From: DASRRB01 sp036732755
GTDB taxonomy: Bacteria > Planctomycetota > B15-G4 > SIAN01
NCBI GenBank assembly: GCA_036732755.1
Contig: DAINBU010000007.1
Span: 1 to 64,000, forward strand
DNA: 64,000 nucleotides
Direction: 5' to 3'
The position numbers were made by a program, and so were the translations under genes. A model generated the notes under the pieces. It saw only the letters and a list, made by a program, of their open reading frames with translations, made no database searches and was not told the origin of the DNA. Shown here in pieces: positions 22,642-31,058 of the stretch (position 1 is its first letter; every line of letters begins with the position of its first letter).

Positions 22642-24294
22642 TCAGGCCGGCGGCGTCGCGCGCGCCGGGGCGACCGGCAGCTCGATCTCGACCTCGAAGC
22701 GCGTCTCGGTCTGGCGCACGTCGATGCGGCCGCCGAGCAGCCGGACGACGCGGTCGCAGAGCGCGAGCCCGAGCCCGCAGTGGTCGTCGCCGCTGCGCGC
22801 CGGGTCGCGCCGCCAGAGCGGCTCGAACGCCTCGCGCAGCTCGTCCCCGGTCGCCGCGCCCGCGCGCACCGTCGACTCGTAGGGGTTCGCGATCAGGAGC
22901 GCGACCGTGGCGCCGCGCGCGCCGACCTCGATCTCGACGGTGCCGCCGCGCGCGCCGTGCGCGATGGCGTTGTCGAGGAGGTTGGCGAGGACGAGCGCGA
23001 GGTGGGTCGGGCTGGTGGTGAGCTCGAGCGAATCGGGGACGCGCCACTCGACGCGCATGTCGCGGCTGCGCGCCATCGGGTCGACCGTGCGCCACGCCTC
23101 GCGCAGCAGCACCACGACGTCGGCGCTGCGCACGGCGGGCGTCTCCTGGCCCGACTCGATGCGGGTCAGCGTGAGGAGGCCGTTGATCATCGACTGCATG
23201 CGGCGCGTCACCACGACGCCAGCCTCGAGCGCGCGGTGCTGCAGGTCGGGGTCCTGCAGCAGCCCGAACTCGAGCTTCGCGCGCAGCGCCGACAGCGGAT
23301 TGCGCAGCTCGTGGGCGAGGTTCGCGATGGTCGCGCGTTCACGGTTGAACGTGGTCTCGACGCGCGCGAGCAGCTCGTTCAGCCGCGCCACCATCGGCTG
23401 CAGCTCGAGCGGCGCCTCGTGCGCGGGAACGCGCGCGGCGAGATGGGTCGGCGAGATCTTGCGGATGGTCCGGGAGAGCGAATCGACCGGCTCGAGCACC
23501 GTCTTGCGCAGCCACAGCGCGACGACCCACGACAGCGCCGTCGCCCCGGTCCAGAGCGCGACCAGGATCCAGACGAGGTGGCGCAGCTCCTCGTAGATCT
23601 CGCTCGCGTCGATCGCGAGGTAGAGGTCGACGTGCTTGCGATCCGGCCCGCTCTGGCGATCCGTCGCGGCGCGCTCGTCGCCGTCGCGCTCGCGCGACCG
23701 GCCGGAGCGCTCGCTCCCGGCGTCGCCGGCGCCGCCGCGCTCGACGCTCCGCTCGATGCCGCGGTCGCCGCTCCGCTCGGACCCGCGCTCGCCGCTCCGG
23801 TCGCCGCGCCAGCGGAAGGGGGGACGCACCGCCGCGTCGATCGAGACGACGAGGAGGCGCGCCGGCCGGCCGTCGGCGAGCGTCACCGTCTCGATCGGAT
23901 CGCCCGGCCGCACGTCGTGCGACGCGAGCGCCTCGCCCTGCGGGAGCGAGGGGGCGCGCCAGAGCTCGGCGCCGTCGGTCGCGTCGTGGATCTCCGCGTA
24001 GGGCCAGCTGCTGAGCCAGGAGGAGGTGGAGCTCCCCGGCGTGCCGGGCGTCCCCGTCGAGCCCGACGTGCCGTTCGCCGAGCTCCCGCTCGTCGTCGGC
24101 ACGGTCGCCTCGTGCTCCCCCGGGGCGACGCGCGGCACCGTCCAGGGGAAGCGGACGCGCGCGTGCAGACGGTCGTCGAGCGCCCGGAAGAGCATCGCCC
24201 GCGTCGTGACGCCGACCGCGACCGCCGCGACGGCCACCGCGCCCGCCGTGCAGCCGACGACCGCCAGCGCGATGCGCGAGCGGATCGACGTCAT
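22642..24294 (-). CDS. Sensor histidine kinase with Arg/Ser/Glu-rich extracytoplasmic insert
   Basis: 550 residues. TM1 (about 8-30) and TM2 (240-262) enclose a periplasmic domain with a Gly/Ser/Thr linker and an unusual stretch (163-213) of repeated GER/SER/GDR units. A HAMP-like region follows. The H-box is NLAHELRNP with His328 as the phospho-acceptor, the N-box is NLLDNAIAHG (438-447) and the G-box is GLGLALCD. The ATG at 24294 overlaps the stop of the response regulator as ATGA. It phosphorylates that regulator. The signal is unknown. Confidence 0.93.
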   Translation of the reverse strand: MTSIRSRIALAVVGCTAGAVAVAAVAVGVTTRAMLFRALDDRLHARVRFPWTVPRVAPGEHEATVPTTSGSSANGTSGSTGTPGTPGSSTSSWLSSWPYAEIHDATDGAELWRAPSLPQGEALASHDVRPGDPIETVTLADGRPARLLVVSIDAAVRPPFRWRGDRSGERGSERSGDRGIERSVERGGAGDAGSERSGRSRERDGDERAATDRQSGPDRKHVDLYLAIDASEIYEELRHLVWILVALWTGATALSWVVALWLRKTVLEPVDSLSRTIRKISPTHLAARVPAHEAPLELQPMVARLNELLARVETTFNRERATIANLAHELRNPLSALRAKLEFGLLQDPDLQHRALEAGVVVTRRMQSMINGLLTLTRIESGQETPAVRSADVVVLLREAWRTVDPMARSRDMRVEWRVPDSLELTTSPTHLALVLANLLDNAIAHGARGGTVEIEVGARGATVALLIANPYESTVRAGAATGDELREAFEPLWRRDPARSGDDHCGLGLALCDRVVRLLGGRIDVRQTETRFEVEIELPVAPARATPPA

Positions 24295-24965
24295 GCACCG
24301 GCCTCCAGCAGGTAGCCCCAGCCGCGGCGCGTCCGGATCAGGTCGGGGAGGTTGCGCGGACAGAGTTTCTTCCGCAAGCGCCCGACCAGGACGTCGACGG
24401 CGTTCGAGCCCGCCGAAGGCGGTTCCTCGAAGACGTGCTGCGCGAGCTCCTGCCGCGTCACGAGCGTTCCCGCGCGCACCGCGAGGTACTCGAGGAGCGA
24501 GTACTCGCGCGGCGAGAGGTCGACCCACTTGCCGCCGCGCGTGACGACGTGCTGCACCGTGTCGATCGTCACGTCGGCCACTCGGATCAACGCCTGCGTG
24601 GTCGGCTTGCCGCGCCGCATCAGCGAGCGCAGCCGCGCCAGCAGCTCGTCGACGGCGAACGGCTTCACCATGTAGTCGTCGCCGCCGAGGTCGAGCCCGC
24701 GCACGCGGTCCTCGACCGTGTCCTTGGCGGTGAGGAAGAGGACCGGCACCGACTTCCCCGATTCGCGCAGCCGGCGCACCAGCTCGAAGCCGTCGAGGCC
24801 GGGCAGCATGACGTCGACGATCGCCGCGTCGTGGTTGCCGCCGCTCGCCTTCTCCAGGCCGGTGGTCCCGTCCGCGACGGCTTCGACTTCGTAACCGAGC
24901 GACGACAGCCCCTCGGCCAGCGTCGAGCGCAGCGCATCGGAGTCTTCGACGATCAGGAGTCTCAT
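24291..24965 (-). CDS. OmpR-family response regulator
   Basis: 224 residues. Receiver domain has acidic E7/D8, phospho-acceptor Asp51 (in VDVMLPG) and a Lys in FLTAKD. The C-terminal winged-helix DNA-binding domain ends RTRRGWGYLLEAGA, typical of OmpR/PhoB. An upstream in-frame ATG (25016) is rejected because the shorter ATG 24965 begins exactly at the receiver fold (MRLLIVEDSD). It is co-transcribed with the downstream kinase. Targets are not visible. Confidence 0.93.
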   Translation of the reverse strand: MRLLIVEDSDALRSTLAEGLSSLGYEVEAVADGTTGLEKASGGNHDAAIVDVMLPGLDGFELVRRLRESGKSVPVLFLTAKDTVEDRVRGLDLGGDDYMVKPFAVDELLARLRSLMRRGKPTTQALIRVADVTIDTVQHVVTRGGKWVDLSPREYSLLEYLAVRAGTLVTRQELAQHVFEEPPSAGSNAVDVLVGRLRKKLCPRNLPDLIRTRRGWGYLLEAGA

Positions 24966-25133
24966 CGCGGCGAAGATCCTGTCCATTCGCGAGAGCGTCA
25001 ACGGCGACGCGAACAATATGTCAGAAGAATGACGCGAGCCGTGTGCAACGTCGACTTCGCGATCGAGTAGGACTGCACCTCCTCGCGCGCCGTTTCGCGA
25101 TTCGCGCCGCTTCGACGGCGTCGGATCGCGCGA

Positions 25134-26219
25134 ATGGAAAAGCGCTCGAAAGCGGCCCGGGAATCACGCATGGCAAGTCGGGTGATCGCGGTGGCGGCGG
25201 GCGCGATCGCGGGCGCGGTGCTGGCCGCGGCCGGTTTCGCGCTCCACGGAACACTCGACGCGGGAATTCCGGCCGGCAGCGACGGCGGCGGGCTCGCGCG
25301 CCAGCTCGGCGAGGTCGAGCAGCGCGTCGCCGACCTCGCCGCGCGGCTCGACTCGCTCGAGCCGGCGGCCACCGCCGCGCCGCTCCGCTCGCAGGAGCCG
25401 GCCGCGCCGCACGTCGGCGCGCAGGATCCGGACGCGACCGAGATCGAGGGCGCGGCAGGGGTCGCGCTCGACGCGAACGGGCGGCGCGCCGGCGGCCGCC
25501 GCCGCGACGCCGGATTCGACGAACTGCGCCGCCTGCGCGACGCCCCGGACGACGCCGCCCGGCTCGCGGCCGCGCGCGAGCTCTCGGCGTCCGAGAACCC
25601 GATGGTCGCGCTCGAATCGCTGCGCGTCCTCTCCGACCTCGCCCCCAAGGAGGCGCTCGCGCTGGTCGACGCGTGGGTCGCGAAGGAGAAGAAGGGCGAG
25701 CTGTCCGGCTGGCAGGTCGAGCGCGCTCTCGCCGCGCTCGCGGACGGCAAGGGCGCCGCCCAGATCGGCGCCGAGCTCACCGACGCGCTGCGCCGCTACT
25801 TCCGCGACGGCGACGCCGCGCTGCAGCTCACGGCGGCGCGCGCGCTCGACCGGCGCGGCGATTCCGGCGCGATGCAGCACCTCGTCGCTCAGCTCGGCTC
25901 CGACCTCGGCAACGCCGACGTCGACCGCCGCGCCAAGTCGATCGACGCGCTGGCGCAGACGCGCAGCCACTACGCCGCGCCGCTGCTGCTGCCGCTGCTC
26001 GCCGATCCGAGCGACGAAGTGCGGCTGCGGACGCTCGACGCGCTGCGCCGCACCGGCGACGCCACGACCATCGAAAAGATCCTGCCGCTCCTGAACGATC
26101 CGGTCGCCGCGGTCCGCGATCGCGCGACGCGCGCGATCGAGAGCCTCCGCCGCGGAGACGGGCAGGACGACCGGCGCGGAGGCGGGAATCCGTTCGGAGG
26201 AAGGCGCCGCCCGGGTTGA
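25134..26219 (+). CDS. Membrane-anchored HEAT-repeat protein
   Basis: 361 residues. A basic N-terminus and one hydrophobic anchor (about 16-40) are followed by a short coiled-coil-like segment (LARQLGEVEQRVADLAARL), an acidic/Arg linker and a C-terminal HEAT array with recurring units such as ALQLTAARALDRRGD and VRLRTLDALRRTGD. The first ATG 25134 is used; a second ATG (25170) also gives a signal-like start. It sits rightward, divergent from the two-component pair, and upstream of a Gly-rich gene with which it may share a transcript. Likely extracytoplasmic scaffold; no catalytic motif. Confidence 0.75.
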   Translation: MEKRSKAARESRMASRVIAVAAGAIAGAVLAAAGFALHGTLDAGIPAGSDGGGLARQLGEVEQRVADLAARLDSLEPAATAAPLRSQEPAAPHVGAQDPDATEIEGAAGVALDANGRRAGGRRRDAGFDELRRLRDAPDDAARLAAARELSASENPMVALESLRVLSDLAPKEALALVDAWVAKEKKGELSGWQVERALAALADGKGAAQIGAELTDALRRYFRDGDAALQLTAARALDRRGDSGAMQHLVAQLGSDLGNADVDRRAKSIDALAQTRSHYAAPLLLPLLADPSDEVRLRTLDALRRTGDATTIEKILPLLNDPVAAVRDRATRAIESLRRGDGQDDRRGGGNPFGGRRRPG

Positions 26220-26253
26220 GCGGGCGCGCGCAGTTTCCGCGGGAGAAGACGAC

Positions 26254-27201
26254 ATGGTGCACGCTGGTCTGACGCTGGTGCTGGCACTCGCGTGCCAGGC
26301 GCCGGGGAAGCTCGAACGGCCCGAGTCGCTCGCGGCGCCCAAGCAGGACGCCGCGAAGGACCTGAAGGAGAAGGTCGAGAAGGCCGTCGCGGTCAAGAGC
26401 TACACGTTCGAGCTCAAGTCCGAGCGTGAGGGCGGCGGGAACAACGCAGGCGGCGGGGCCGGAGGCGGAGCCGGCGGCGGCGCCGGCAGCGGCCGCGGCG
26501 GCGCGAGCGGCGCGGGCGGCGGCGGCAATCGCGGCGGCAGCCGCGGCGACTCGAACGCGACGACGCTCGGCAAGTACGTCGACGGCCAACCGGTCGAGCT
26601 CAAGCGCGGCGACCTCCTCGCCTATCGCAAGGGTGACAAGCTCACCTACCTGAAGAACGGCAACTGGGAGCTCCCGCCCGACAACTCCGGCGGCGGCGCC
26701 GGCAATAGCGGCGGCGGCGGCGCGAACGGCGGCGGCGGCGCGAACGGCGGTGGCTGTGGAGGCGGCGGCCGGTGTGGCGGCGGCGGCGGGGGCGAGGGCT
26801 GGACGCTGATGGCGCTCGGCGGACTCAAGCTGCCGCACGAGCTGCTCGCCGGCATCGACGCGAAGGTCACCGACGTCAAGGCGAGCGAGGAGGCGGGCCG
26901 CCACGTCTACGTCGGCAATCTCACCAAGGAGTCGGCGGAGGACCTCTCCGGTTCGCGCCGCTTTCGCGACGTGGGCGGACCGGGCGGCAACGCGCCCGAG
27001 ATCAAGGCGAGCGGGACGCTGCGCGTCGTCTTCACGAAGGACGACCGGATCGACTCCGTCGTCGTCGTGACGAAGACCTCGTCGAGCTTCGGGGACTTCA
27101 CGACGACGCAGACCTATTCGCTGAAGGACGCCGGGACGACGAAGGTCGAGCCGCCCAAGGAGGCGCTCGCGAAGCTCGGGATCACGGCAGGATCGCACTG
27201 A
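26254..27201 (+). CDS. Secreted protein with Gly-rich low-complexity linkers
   Basis: 315 residues. A signal peptide with a possible lipobox (LALAC) precedes a short helical segment; two long runs of almost pure Gly/Asn/Ala/Ser (about residues 62-102 and 145-182) flank a folded region with YVDGQPVELKRGDLLAYRK and a C-terminal beta domain (DRIDSVVVVTKTSS). The Gly run contains CGGGGRC, a possible disulfide. A GGGAGAAG ribosome binding site lies upstream of ATG 26254. The layout resembles extracellular planctomycete proteins. Function unknown. A terminator hairpin follows 95 bases downstream. Confidence 0.72.
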   Translation: MVHAGLTLVLALACQAPGKLERPESLAAPKQDAAKDLKEKVEKAVAVKSYTFELKSEREGGGNNAGGGAGGGAGGGAGSGRGGASGAGGGGNRGGSRGDSNATTLGKYVDGQPVELKRGDLLAYRKGDKLTYLKNGNWELPPDNSGGGAGNSGGGGANGGGGANGGGCGGGGRCGGGGGGEGWTLMALGGLKLPHELLAGIDAKVTDVKASEEAGRHVYVGNLTKESAEDLSGSRRFRDVGGPGGNAPEIKASGTLRVVFTKDDRIDSVVVVTKTSSSFGDFTTTQTYSLKDAGTTKVEPPKEALAKLGITAGSH

Positions 27202-27295
27202 GATCGGATCCGGGCTCGCACTCGCGGCGGCGGCCGGAACGGCAACGGGGCGCTTCGAGTTCCGGCGCACCTGCGCGGCGCGGGACCGGGAATGG

Positions 27296-27327
27296 AACGG
27301 GAGGTCCGGGAATCCGGGCCTCCCGTT
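27296..27327. terminator. Strong hairpin between convergent gene groups
   Basis: AACGGGAGG pairs perfectly with CCTCCCGTT over nine base pairs, with an inner CCGG/CCGG stem, followed on the + strand by CTCTTTCG. It lies between the rightward Gly-rich gene and the leftward flagellar genes and could stop both. Confidence 0.75.
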
Positions 27328-27378
27328 CTCTTTCGTACGCCGCCCGAACGGCGACGGGAGGCCGGTCGGGACAGGCGC

Positions 27379-27765
27379 TCAGCCGACCTCGTCGCAGGCG
27401 TGGAGGTGCGGCGACTGGCCGCCGTAGGCGGCGAGCGCCGTCCGGCCCTCCCGCGCCGACGCGAGCGCGCGCTCGACCTCGTCCTGCGCGCGCCGGCTCT
27501 GGACCGAGAGCTCGTGGTGGAGCGCCGAGAGCCGCGTCATGCGCTCGGCCAGCTCGGCGAGCCGAGGCGGGTCGATCCGGCGGCGCAGCTCCTCGAGCTC
27601 GCCGAGACGCACGAGCAGCACGCCCGCCGCCTCGACGTCGCGCTGCGCGCGCGCGGCGTCGCCGGCGTGCACGAGCGAGAGCGCGTCGCGCCAGCGCCGC
27701 TCGATCTCGTCGAGGGCGGCGAGGCAGGCCGCGCCCGCGTCAGGAGTTCGCGCGGACGGCGCCAT
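27379..27765 (-). CDS. FliT/FlgN-like helical protein
   Basis: 128 residues, all-helical and Ala/Arg/Leu-rich, with an N-terminal SARTPDAGAACL and helices such as LDEIERRWRDALSLVHAG and MTRLSALHHELSVQSR. It overlaps fliS by 26 bases and ends a fliD-fliS-orf unit, the usual place of fliT or another small type III chaperone. The fold and position suggest a flagellar export chaperone; sequence identity to FliT is not evident, so the name is an inference. Confidence 0.6.
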   Translation of the reverse strand: MAPSARTPDAGAACLAALDEIERRWRDALSLVHAGDAARAQRDVEAAGVLLVRLGELEELRRRIDPPRLAELAERMTRLSALHHELSVQSRRAQDEVERALASAREGRTALAAYGGQSPHLHACDEVG

Positions 27766-28111
27766 CCCAGCCCTCCTTCAGCGTCGACAGGATGCGCCGG
27801 CTCGAGCGCAGGAGATCGGGCGATTGCGATACGTTCGCCTCGAGCAGCCAGGTGGAGACCGTGCGGTAGAGCTGGTCGAGCCGCGGCACGCACGCCGCGC
27901 CGGCGTCGCGATCGAGCGCCTCGCGCAGCGCGCTCACGATGTCGAAGGCGCGGCTGATCGCGAGCCCCGCGCGCGCGCGGTTCCCCTCGCGCAGCGCCGC
28001 CTCGGCGTCCTGGATGCGCACGAGCAGCGTGTCGTAGATGCGCAGCAGGAGCTGCCCCCGGGGCAGCGAGTGCACGGTGTCGGACGCGTAGCTGTCGAGC
28101 GCGGACCCCAT
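27740..28111 (-). CDS. fliS: Flagellin export chaperone FliS
   Basis: 123 residues. It binds unfolded flagellin and keeps it export-competent. Motifs typical of FliS are present: an N-terminal ALDSYASDTV, then LLRIYDTLLVRIQDA and a C-terminal RILSTLKEGWDGA. It lies between fliD and the FliT-like gene, as in most flagellar operons. The ATG is at 28111. Two flagellin genes in the window are the obvious clients. Confidence 0.88.
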   Translation of the reverse strand: MGSALDSYASDTVHSLPRGQLLLRIYDTLLVRIQDAEAALREGNRARAGLAISRAFDIVSALREALDRDAGAACVPRLDQLYRTVSTWLLEANVSQSPDLLRSSRRILSTLKEGWDGAVRANS

Positions 28112-28175
28112 CCCATCCCTCTCCGTTCGCGGTGTCGTTCGTCGTCGTCGTGGTCGTGGTGCGCGGTACGAAGCC

Positions 28176-29570
28176 CTACCCGTTCGAGCTCGACGCCGAG
28201 CCGTTCAACGAATTGAAGAGCCCGGTCAGCGACGTGAGCGAGTCGCCCTGCGCCTTCAGCCGCCCGATGATCGTCTCGTACGCGGCGAAGCGGGCGACCA
28301 GCGCGTCCTCGTAGCGCGACAGGGCGTCCTGCGCGGCGCGGATGCGCTTGTCGAGGCTCGAGATCTGGGCCTTCAGCGCGTCCTCGCGCGAGTCGATCAC
28401 GCCGCCGGTCGGGTCGGTGCGCCGCTCCACCACGTCGAGCAGCTTCTTCGCCAGCCCCTGCGTCGAGTCGGTCAGCAGCGCGCGGACGTCGTCGACGTCG
28501 TCGCCGATCGCGTCCTGGAACTTCTTGGCGTCGAACACGAGCGTGCCGTCGTTCTGCGACTTGATGCCGATGCTGGAGAACGTCGTGTAGCGCGACGTCG
28601 CCGACACGGACGCCGAGGCGATCACCGACCCGAACGCCATCCGCAGGCTCGAGAGCGTGCTCTCGCCCGAGAGCGGCTTGATCGGATCGGACGACGAGGC
28701 GCGCGGCGCCGTCTGCTCGTTCATCGTGGTGACGACCGCGTTGTAGGCCGTGACGAAGTCTTCGATCTGCTTGCGGATCTGGTCGACGCTCTCGGTGACT
28801 GCGACCTGGATCGGCGCGGCGCCGACCGCCTGGTCGTCGAGGAGCTGCAGCGTCACCCCCTCGATCGCGCCGTTCACCGTGTTGCTCGCCGACGTGTAGG
28901 GCTGGCCGTCGATCGTGAAGGTCGCGTCGGAGGCGGCGCGCAGCTGCGTCAGGGCGAGGGCGGTGCCCCCGGTCCCCGGCGCGGGCTCGGCGACTACCGT
29001 CACCGCGTTCGCGACGCCGCTGTCGTGCCCGCGCAGCTCGAGGTGGTACTGCGTGCCGTCGAAGACGACCGTGGCGTCGATCGCGGCGCCCGAGTCGTTG
29101 ATGGCGTCGCGCACGCCGAAGAGCGAGTCGTTGGTGCCGTCGATCGCGATCGTCGTGTCGGTCGTCCCGACGCGCAGCGTGAGGTCGCCGGCGAGCCCGA
29201 GCGACGCGTTGGCGTCGGCGGCGCCGGCCGAGCGGATGAACGTGCTCTGCGCGATCGCGCCGATCTGGATCTGGTAGGTGCCGGCGCGCGCGGCGCCCTG
29301 CGGCGTCGCCGTGAGGAACGACTCGCCGCCGCTCGAGAGGTGGGCGGCGAAGGCGAGGAACTGCTCGGGGTCGGCGATCTTGCCGAGCGCCGTCTCCAGC
29401 GCCTTGAGCTTCCCGAGCAGGCTCTCGTAGGCGGTGACCTTGTCGCGGAAGGAGGTCTGCTGGCGCTGCAGCAGCGACACCCTCTGCCCCTCGACGCCGA
29501 CGAGCGCCTCGATGATCGCCTTCGTGTCGAGGCCGGACGCGAGCCCGCCGAACGTGATGGGACTGGACAA
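28176..29570 (-). CDS. fliD: Filament cap protein FliD
   Basis: 464 residues from a TTG start. It forms the cap at the filament tip. The N-terminus ITFGGLASGLDTKAIIEALV is the FliD signature; the C-terminal segment RLKAQGDSLTSLTGLFN matches the coiled cap core. The longer GTG start (29582) lacks a ribosome binding site and would leave only a ~10-base leader behind the sigma-28-like promoter at 29599-29625. With TTG 29570, GGAGG sits five bases upstream and the leader is about 22 bases, so the TTG start is preferred. First gene of the fliD-fliS unit. Confidence 0.92.
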   Translation of the reverse strand: MSSPITFGGLASGLDTKAIIEALVGVEGQRVSLLQRQQTSFRDKVTAYESLLGKLKALETALGKIADPEQFLAFAAHLSSGGESFLTATPQGAARAGTYQIQIGAIAQSTFIRSAGAADANASLGLAGDLTLRVGTTDTTIAIDGTNDSLFGVRDAINDSGAAIDATVVFDGTQYHLELRGHDSGVANAVTVVAEPAPGTGGTALALTQLRAASDATFTIDGQPYTSASNTVNGAIEGVTLQLLDDQAVGAAPIQVAVTESVDQIRKQIEDFVTAYNAVVTTMNEQTAPRASSSDPIKPLSGESTLSSLRMAFGSVIASASVSATSRYTTFSSIGIKSQNDGTLVFDAKKFQDAIGDDVDDVRALLTDSTQGLAKKLLDVVERRTDPTGGVIDSREDALKAQISSLDKRIRAAQDALSRYEDALVARFAAYETIIGRLKAQGDSLTSLTGLFNSLNGSASSSNG

Positions 29571-29598
29571 GGGATCCTCCACTGCCGGGACCCCCGAT

Positions 29599-29625
29599 TG
29601 TTCGGCTGAAACGGCCCGCGCTTGA
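29599..29625 (-). promoter_or_regulatory. Sigma-28-like promoter of fliD
   Basis: On the minus strand: TCAAGCGC, 11-base spacer, GCCGAACA. The sigma-28 consensus is TAAAGTTT-N11-GCCGATAA; the spacing matches exactly and the -10-like box keeps CCGA. The same pattern precedes both flagellin genes. Predicted start of RNA is about 22 bases before the TTG of fliD. Confidence 0.8.
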
Positions 29626-29718
29626 GAGGGGAGACCATGCGCCCGGTCGGGAACCCTCGTCCGCCCGGAAAACGGTGCCGGCCGCGCCTTCGCAAGCGCG
29701 GCCGGGGGAGCGCGTAAA

Positions 29719-29745
29719 GGCCTCCCGACGGTCGGTCGGGAGGCC
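29719..29745 (-). terminator. Terminator hairpin after flagellin gene 1
   Basis: GGCCTCCCGAC pairs with GTCGGGAGGCC (11 bp) around a five-base loop; on the minus strand a TTT follows the stem. It lies between the flagellin stop and the fliD promoter. Confidence 0.8.
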
Positions 29746-29767
29746 CCTTCACCCCGCGGAAGGTGGC

Positions 29768-29808
29768 CGCGCCCCCGGGCGGTCGGATCCCGGATGCCCG
29801 GGGGCGCG
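29768..29808 (-). terminator. Second hairpin directly behind flagellin gene 1
   Basis: CGCGCCCCCGGGC pairs with GCCCGGGGGCGCG (13 bp) around a 15-base loop. No T run follows, so it may act as an RNA-stabilising or backup terminator hairpin in tandem with the one at 29719-29745. Confidence 0.6.
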
Positions 29809-29836
29809 TTCCCTTCAGAGATTCAGGACGGATGGC

Positions 29837-30670
29837 TCAGCCGAGGTTCTGGAGGAGCCTCAGCGCGGTCTGCGGCTGCAGGTTGGCCTGCGAGAGCACC
29901 GAGATCGCGGCCTGCTGCAGGATCGAGTTGCGCGTCAGGTCCGCGGTCTCGGCGGCGACGTCGACGTCACGGATGCGCGAGTTCGCGGCGGAGAGCGACT
30001 CGATGCTCACGCCGAGGTTCGCGATGGTCGACTGCAGGCGGTTCTGCGCCGCGCCGAGACGGCCGCGCGTCGCGCTGACCGAGTCGATGGCGGAGTCGAT
30101 CGCCGTGATCGCCGTCGTGGACGAGCCGGCCGAGCTGATGTCGAGGCTCGTGATGCCGAGGTCCGAGCCGAGCGAGGACGTCAGCGAGACCGCGATCGTG
30201 TCGTTCGCCGTGACGCCGGCGCCGACCTGGAACGTGATGGCCGCGGTCGAGCCGTCGAGCAGCTTCACGTTGTTGAAGTCGGACGACTGCGCGATGCGGT
30301 CGACTTCGTCGATCAGGTCGCTGAACTCGGAGTTCAGCGTCGCCTTGTCGGAGTCGGAGACCGTGCCGTTGGCGGCCGCGGTCGCCAGCTCGCGCATGCG
30401 GATCAGGATGTTCGAGACCTCGTTCAGCGAGCCTTCCGCCGTCTGCGTCAGCGAGATGCCGTCATTGGCATTGCGCTGCGCCTGCGAGAGGCTGGCGATC
30501 TGCGCGCGCAGACGCTCGCTGATGCCGAGCCCGGCAGCGTCGTCGGCGGCCGACGTGATGCGCAGGCCGGTCGACAGACGCTGGAAGTTCCGCTCGAGCC
30601 GACCCGACACCGAGGCCAGGCCGCGCTGCGCGTTGAGCGCCGACAGATTCGAGTTGATACGGAGCGCCAT
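29837..30670 (-). CDS. fliC: Flagellin (copy 1)
   Basis: 277 residues; the structural filament subunit. The conserved D0/D1 N-terminus (ALRINSNLSALNAQRGL, TGLRITSAADDAAGL, then SLSQAQRNANDGISL) and C-terminus (NSILQQAAISVLSQANLQP, LRLLQNLG) are complete. The short length means the D2/D3 surface domains are almost missing. It is about 55-60% similar by eye to copy 2 (39310-40146), with the same N- and C-termini. ATG 30670 follows GGGGTGAAG. Transcribed leftward from a sigma-28-like promoter (30758-30784), followed by two hairpins. Confidence 0.97.
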   Translation of the reverse strand: MALRINSNLSALNAQRGLASVSGRLERNFQRLSTGLRITSAADDAAGLGISERLRAQIASLSQAQRNANDGISLTQTAEGSLNEVSNILIRMRELATAAANGTVSDSDKATLNSEFSDLIDEVDRIAQSSDFNNVKLLDGSTAAITFQVGAGVTANDTIAVSLTSSLGSDLGITSLDISSAGSSTTAITAIDSAIDSVSATRGRLGAAQNRLQSTIANLGVSIESLSAANSRIRDVDVAAETADLTRNSILQQAAISVLSQANLQPQTALRLLQNLG

Positions 30671-30757
30671 CGTTCTTCACCCCCACGGAATGTGAATTCA
30701 CGGGTCCCGCACGCGCGGTCGCCGGTGCACCGGAGTCCGTCCCCGAGGCCGCACGTT

Positions 30758-30784
30758 TGTTCGGTGCGCGGCGCCCCCGCTAGA
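30758..30784 (-). promoter_or_regulatory. Sigma-28-like promoter of flagellin 1
   Basis: On the minus strand: TCTAGCGG, 11-base spacer, ACCGAACA. The spacing and CCGAA core match the fliD and flagellin 2 promoters. The predicted leader before the flagellin ATG is about 80 bases and contains the two palindromes. Confidence 0.7.
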
Positions 30785-30941
30785 GCGACATCGCGGCGAA
30801 TGAAAAGGCGCGGGCGCCTCTTTTCCGCTCCAGTGCGCACTCGCTTCCGCCACTGCGGACGTTCTTTCCGCGCCGAGGATTCGCGACGCGGTCCGGCCCC
30901 GGGGCGCGAGGGCGTCGCGGCGCCTCCCGGGAAGGTTTTTC

Positions 30942-30969
30942 TAAAGCGACGGGCACGGATTACCGACCT
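30942..30969 (+). promoter_or_regulatory. Candidate promoter of the fliO-fliA unit
   Basis: TAAAGCGA, 12-base spacer, ACCGACCT. This resembles sigma-28 sites, but the spacer is one base longer than in the three better sites. It is 90 bases before fliO. Weak; the early export genes might instead use another sigma factor. Confidence 0.35.
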
Positions 30970-31058
30970 CCTCCTCGGCGCGCCGCCCCGTGGGTGTGGA
31001 GGTGGAGGAACCTCCGCGGGACGCGGCGCATGCGACGTTCTCAGTGGAGGAGAGCGGG

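Larger units (their letters stand above)
30671..31058. other. Divergent control region between flagellin 1 and fliO
   Basis: A 388-base region with no credible gene. It holds the sigma-28-like promoter of flagellin 1 (minus), a weaker rightward candidate for fliO and two perfect palindromes in the flagellin leader: GTGAATTCAC (30692-30701) and CCGGTGCACCGG (30722-30733). Nothing else recognisable. Confidence 0.7.

Noticed and set aside
29591..30670. CRISPR or insertion sequence in the hairpin-rich flagellin region
   Set aside because: The hairpins are single terminator or palindrome structures; there are no repeated spacers, transposase frames or terminal repeats. None were seen elsewhere in the window either.
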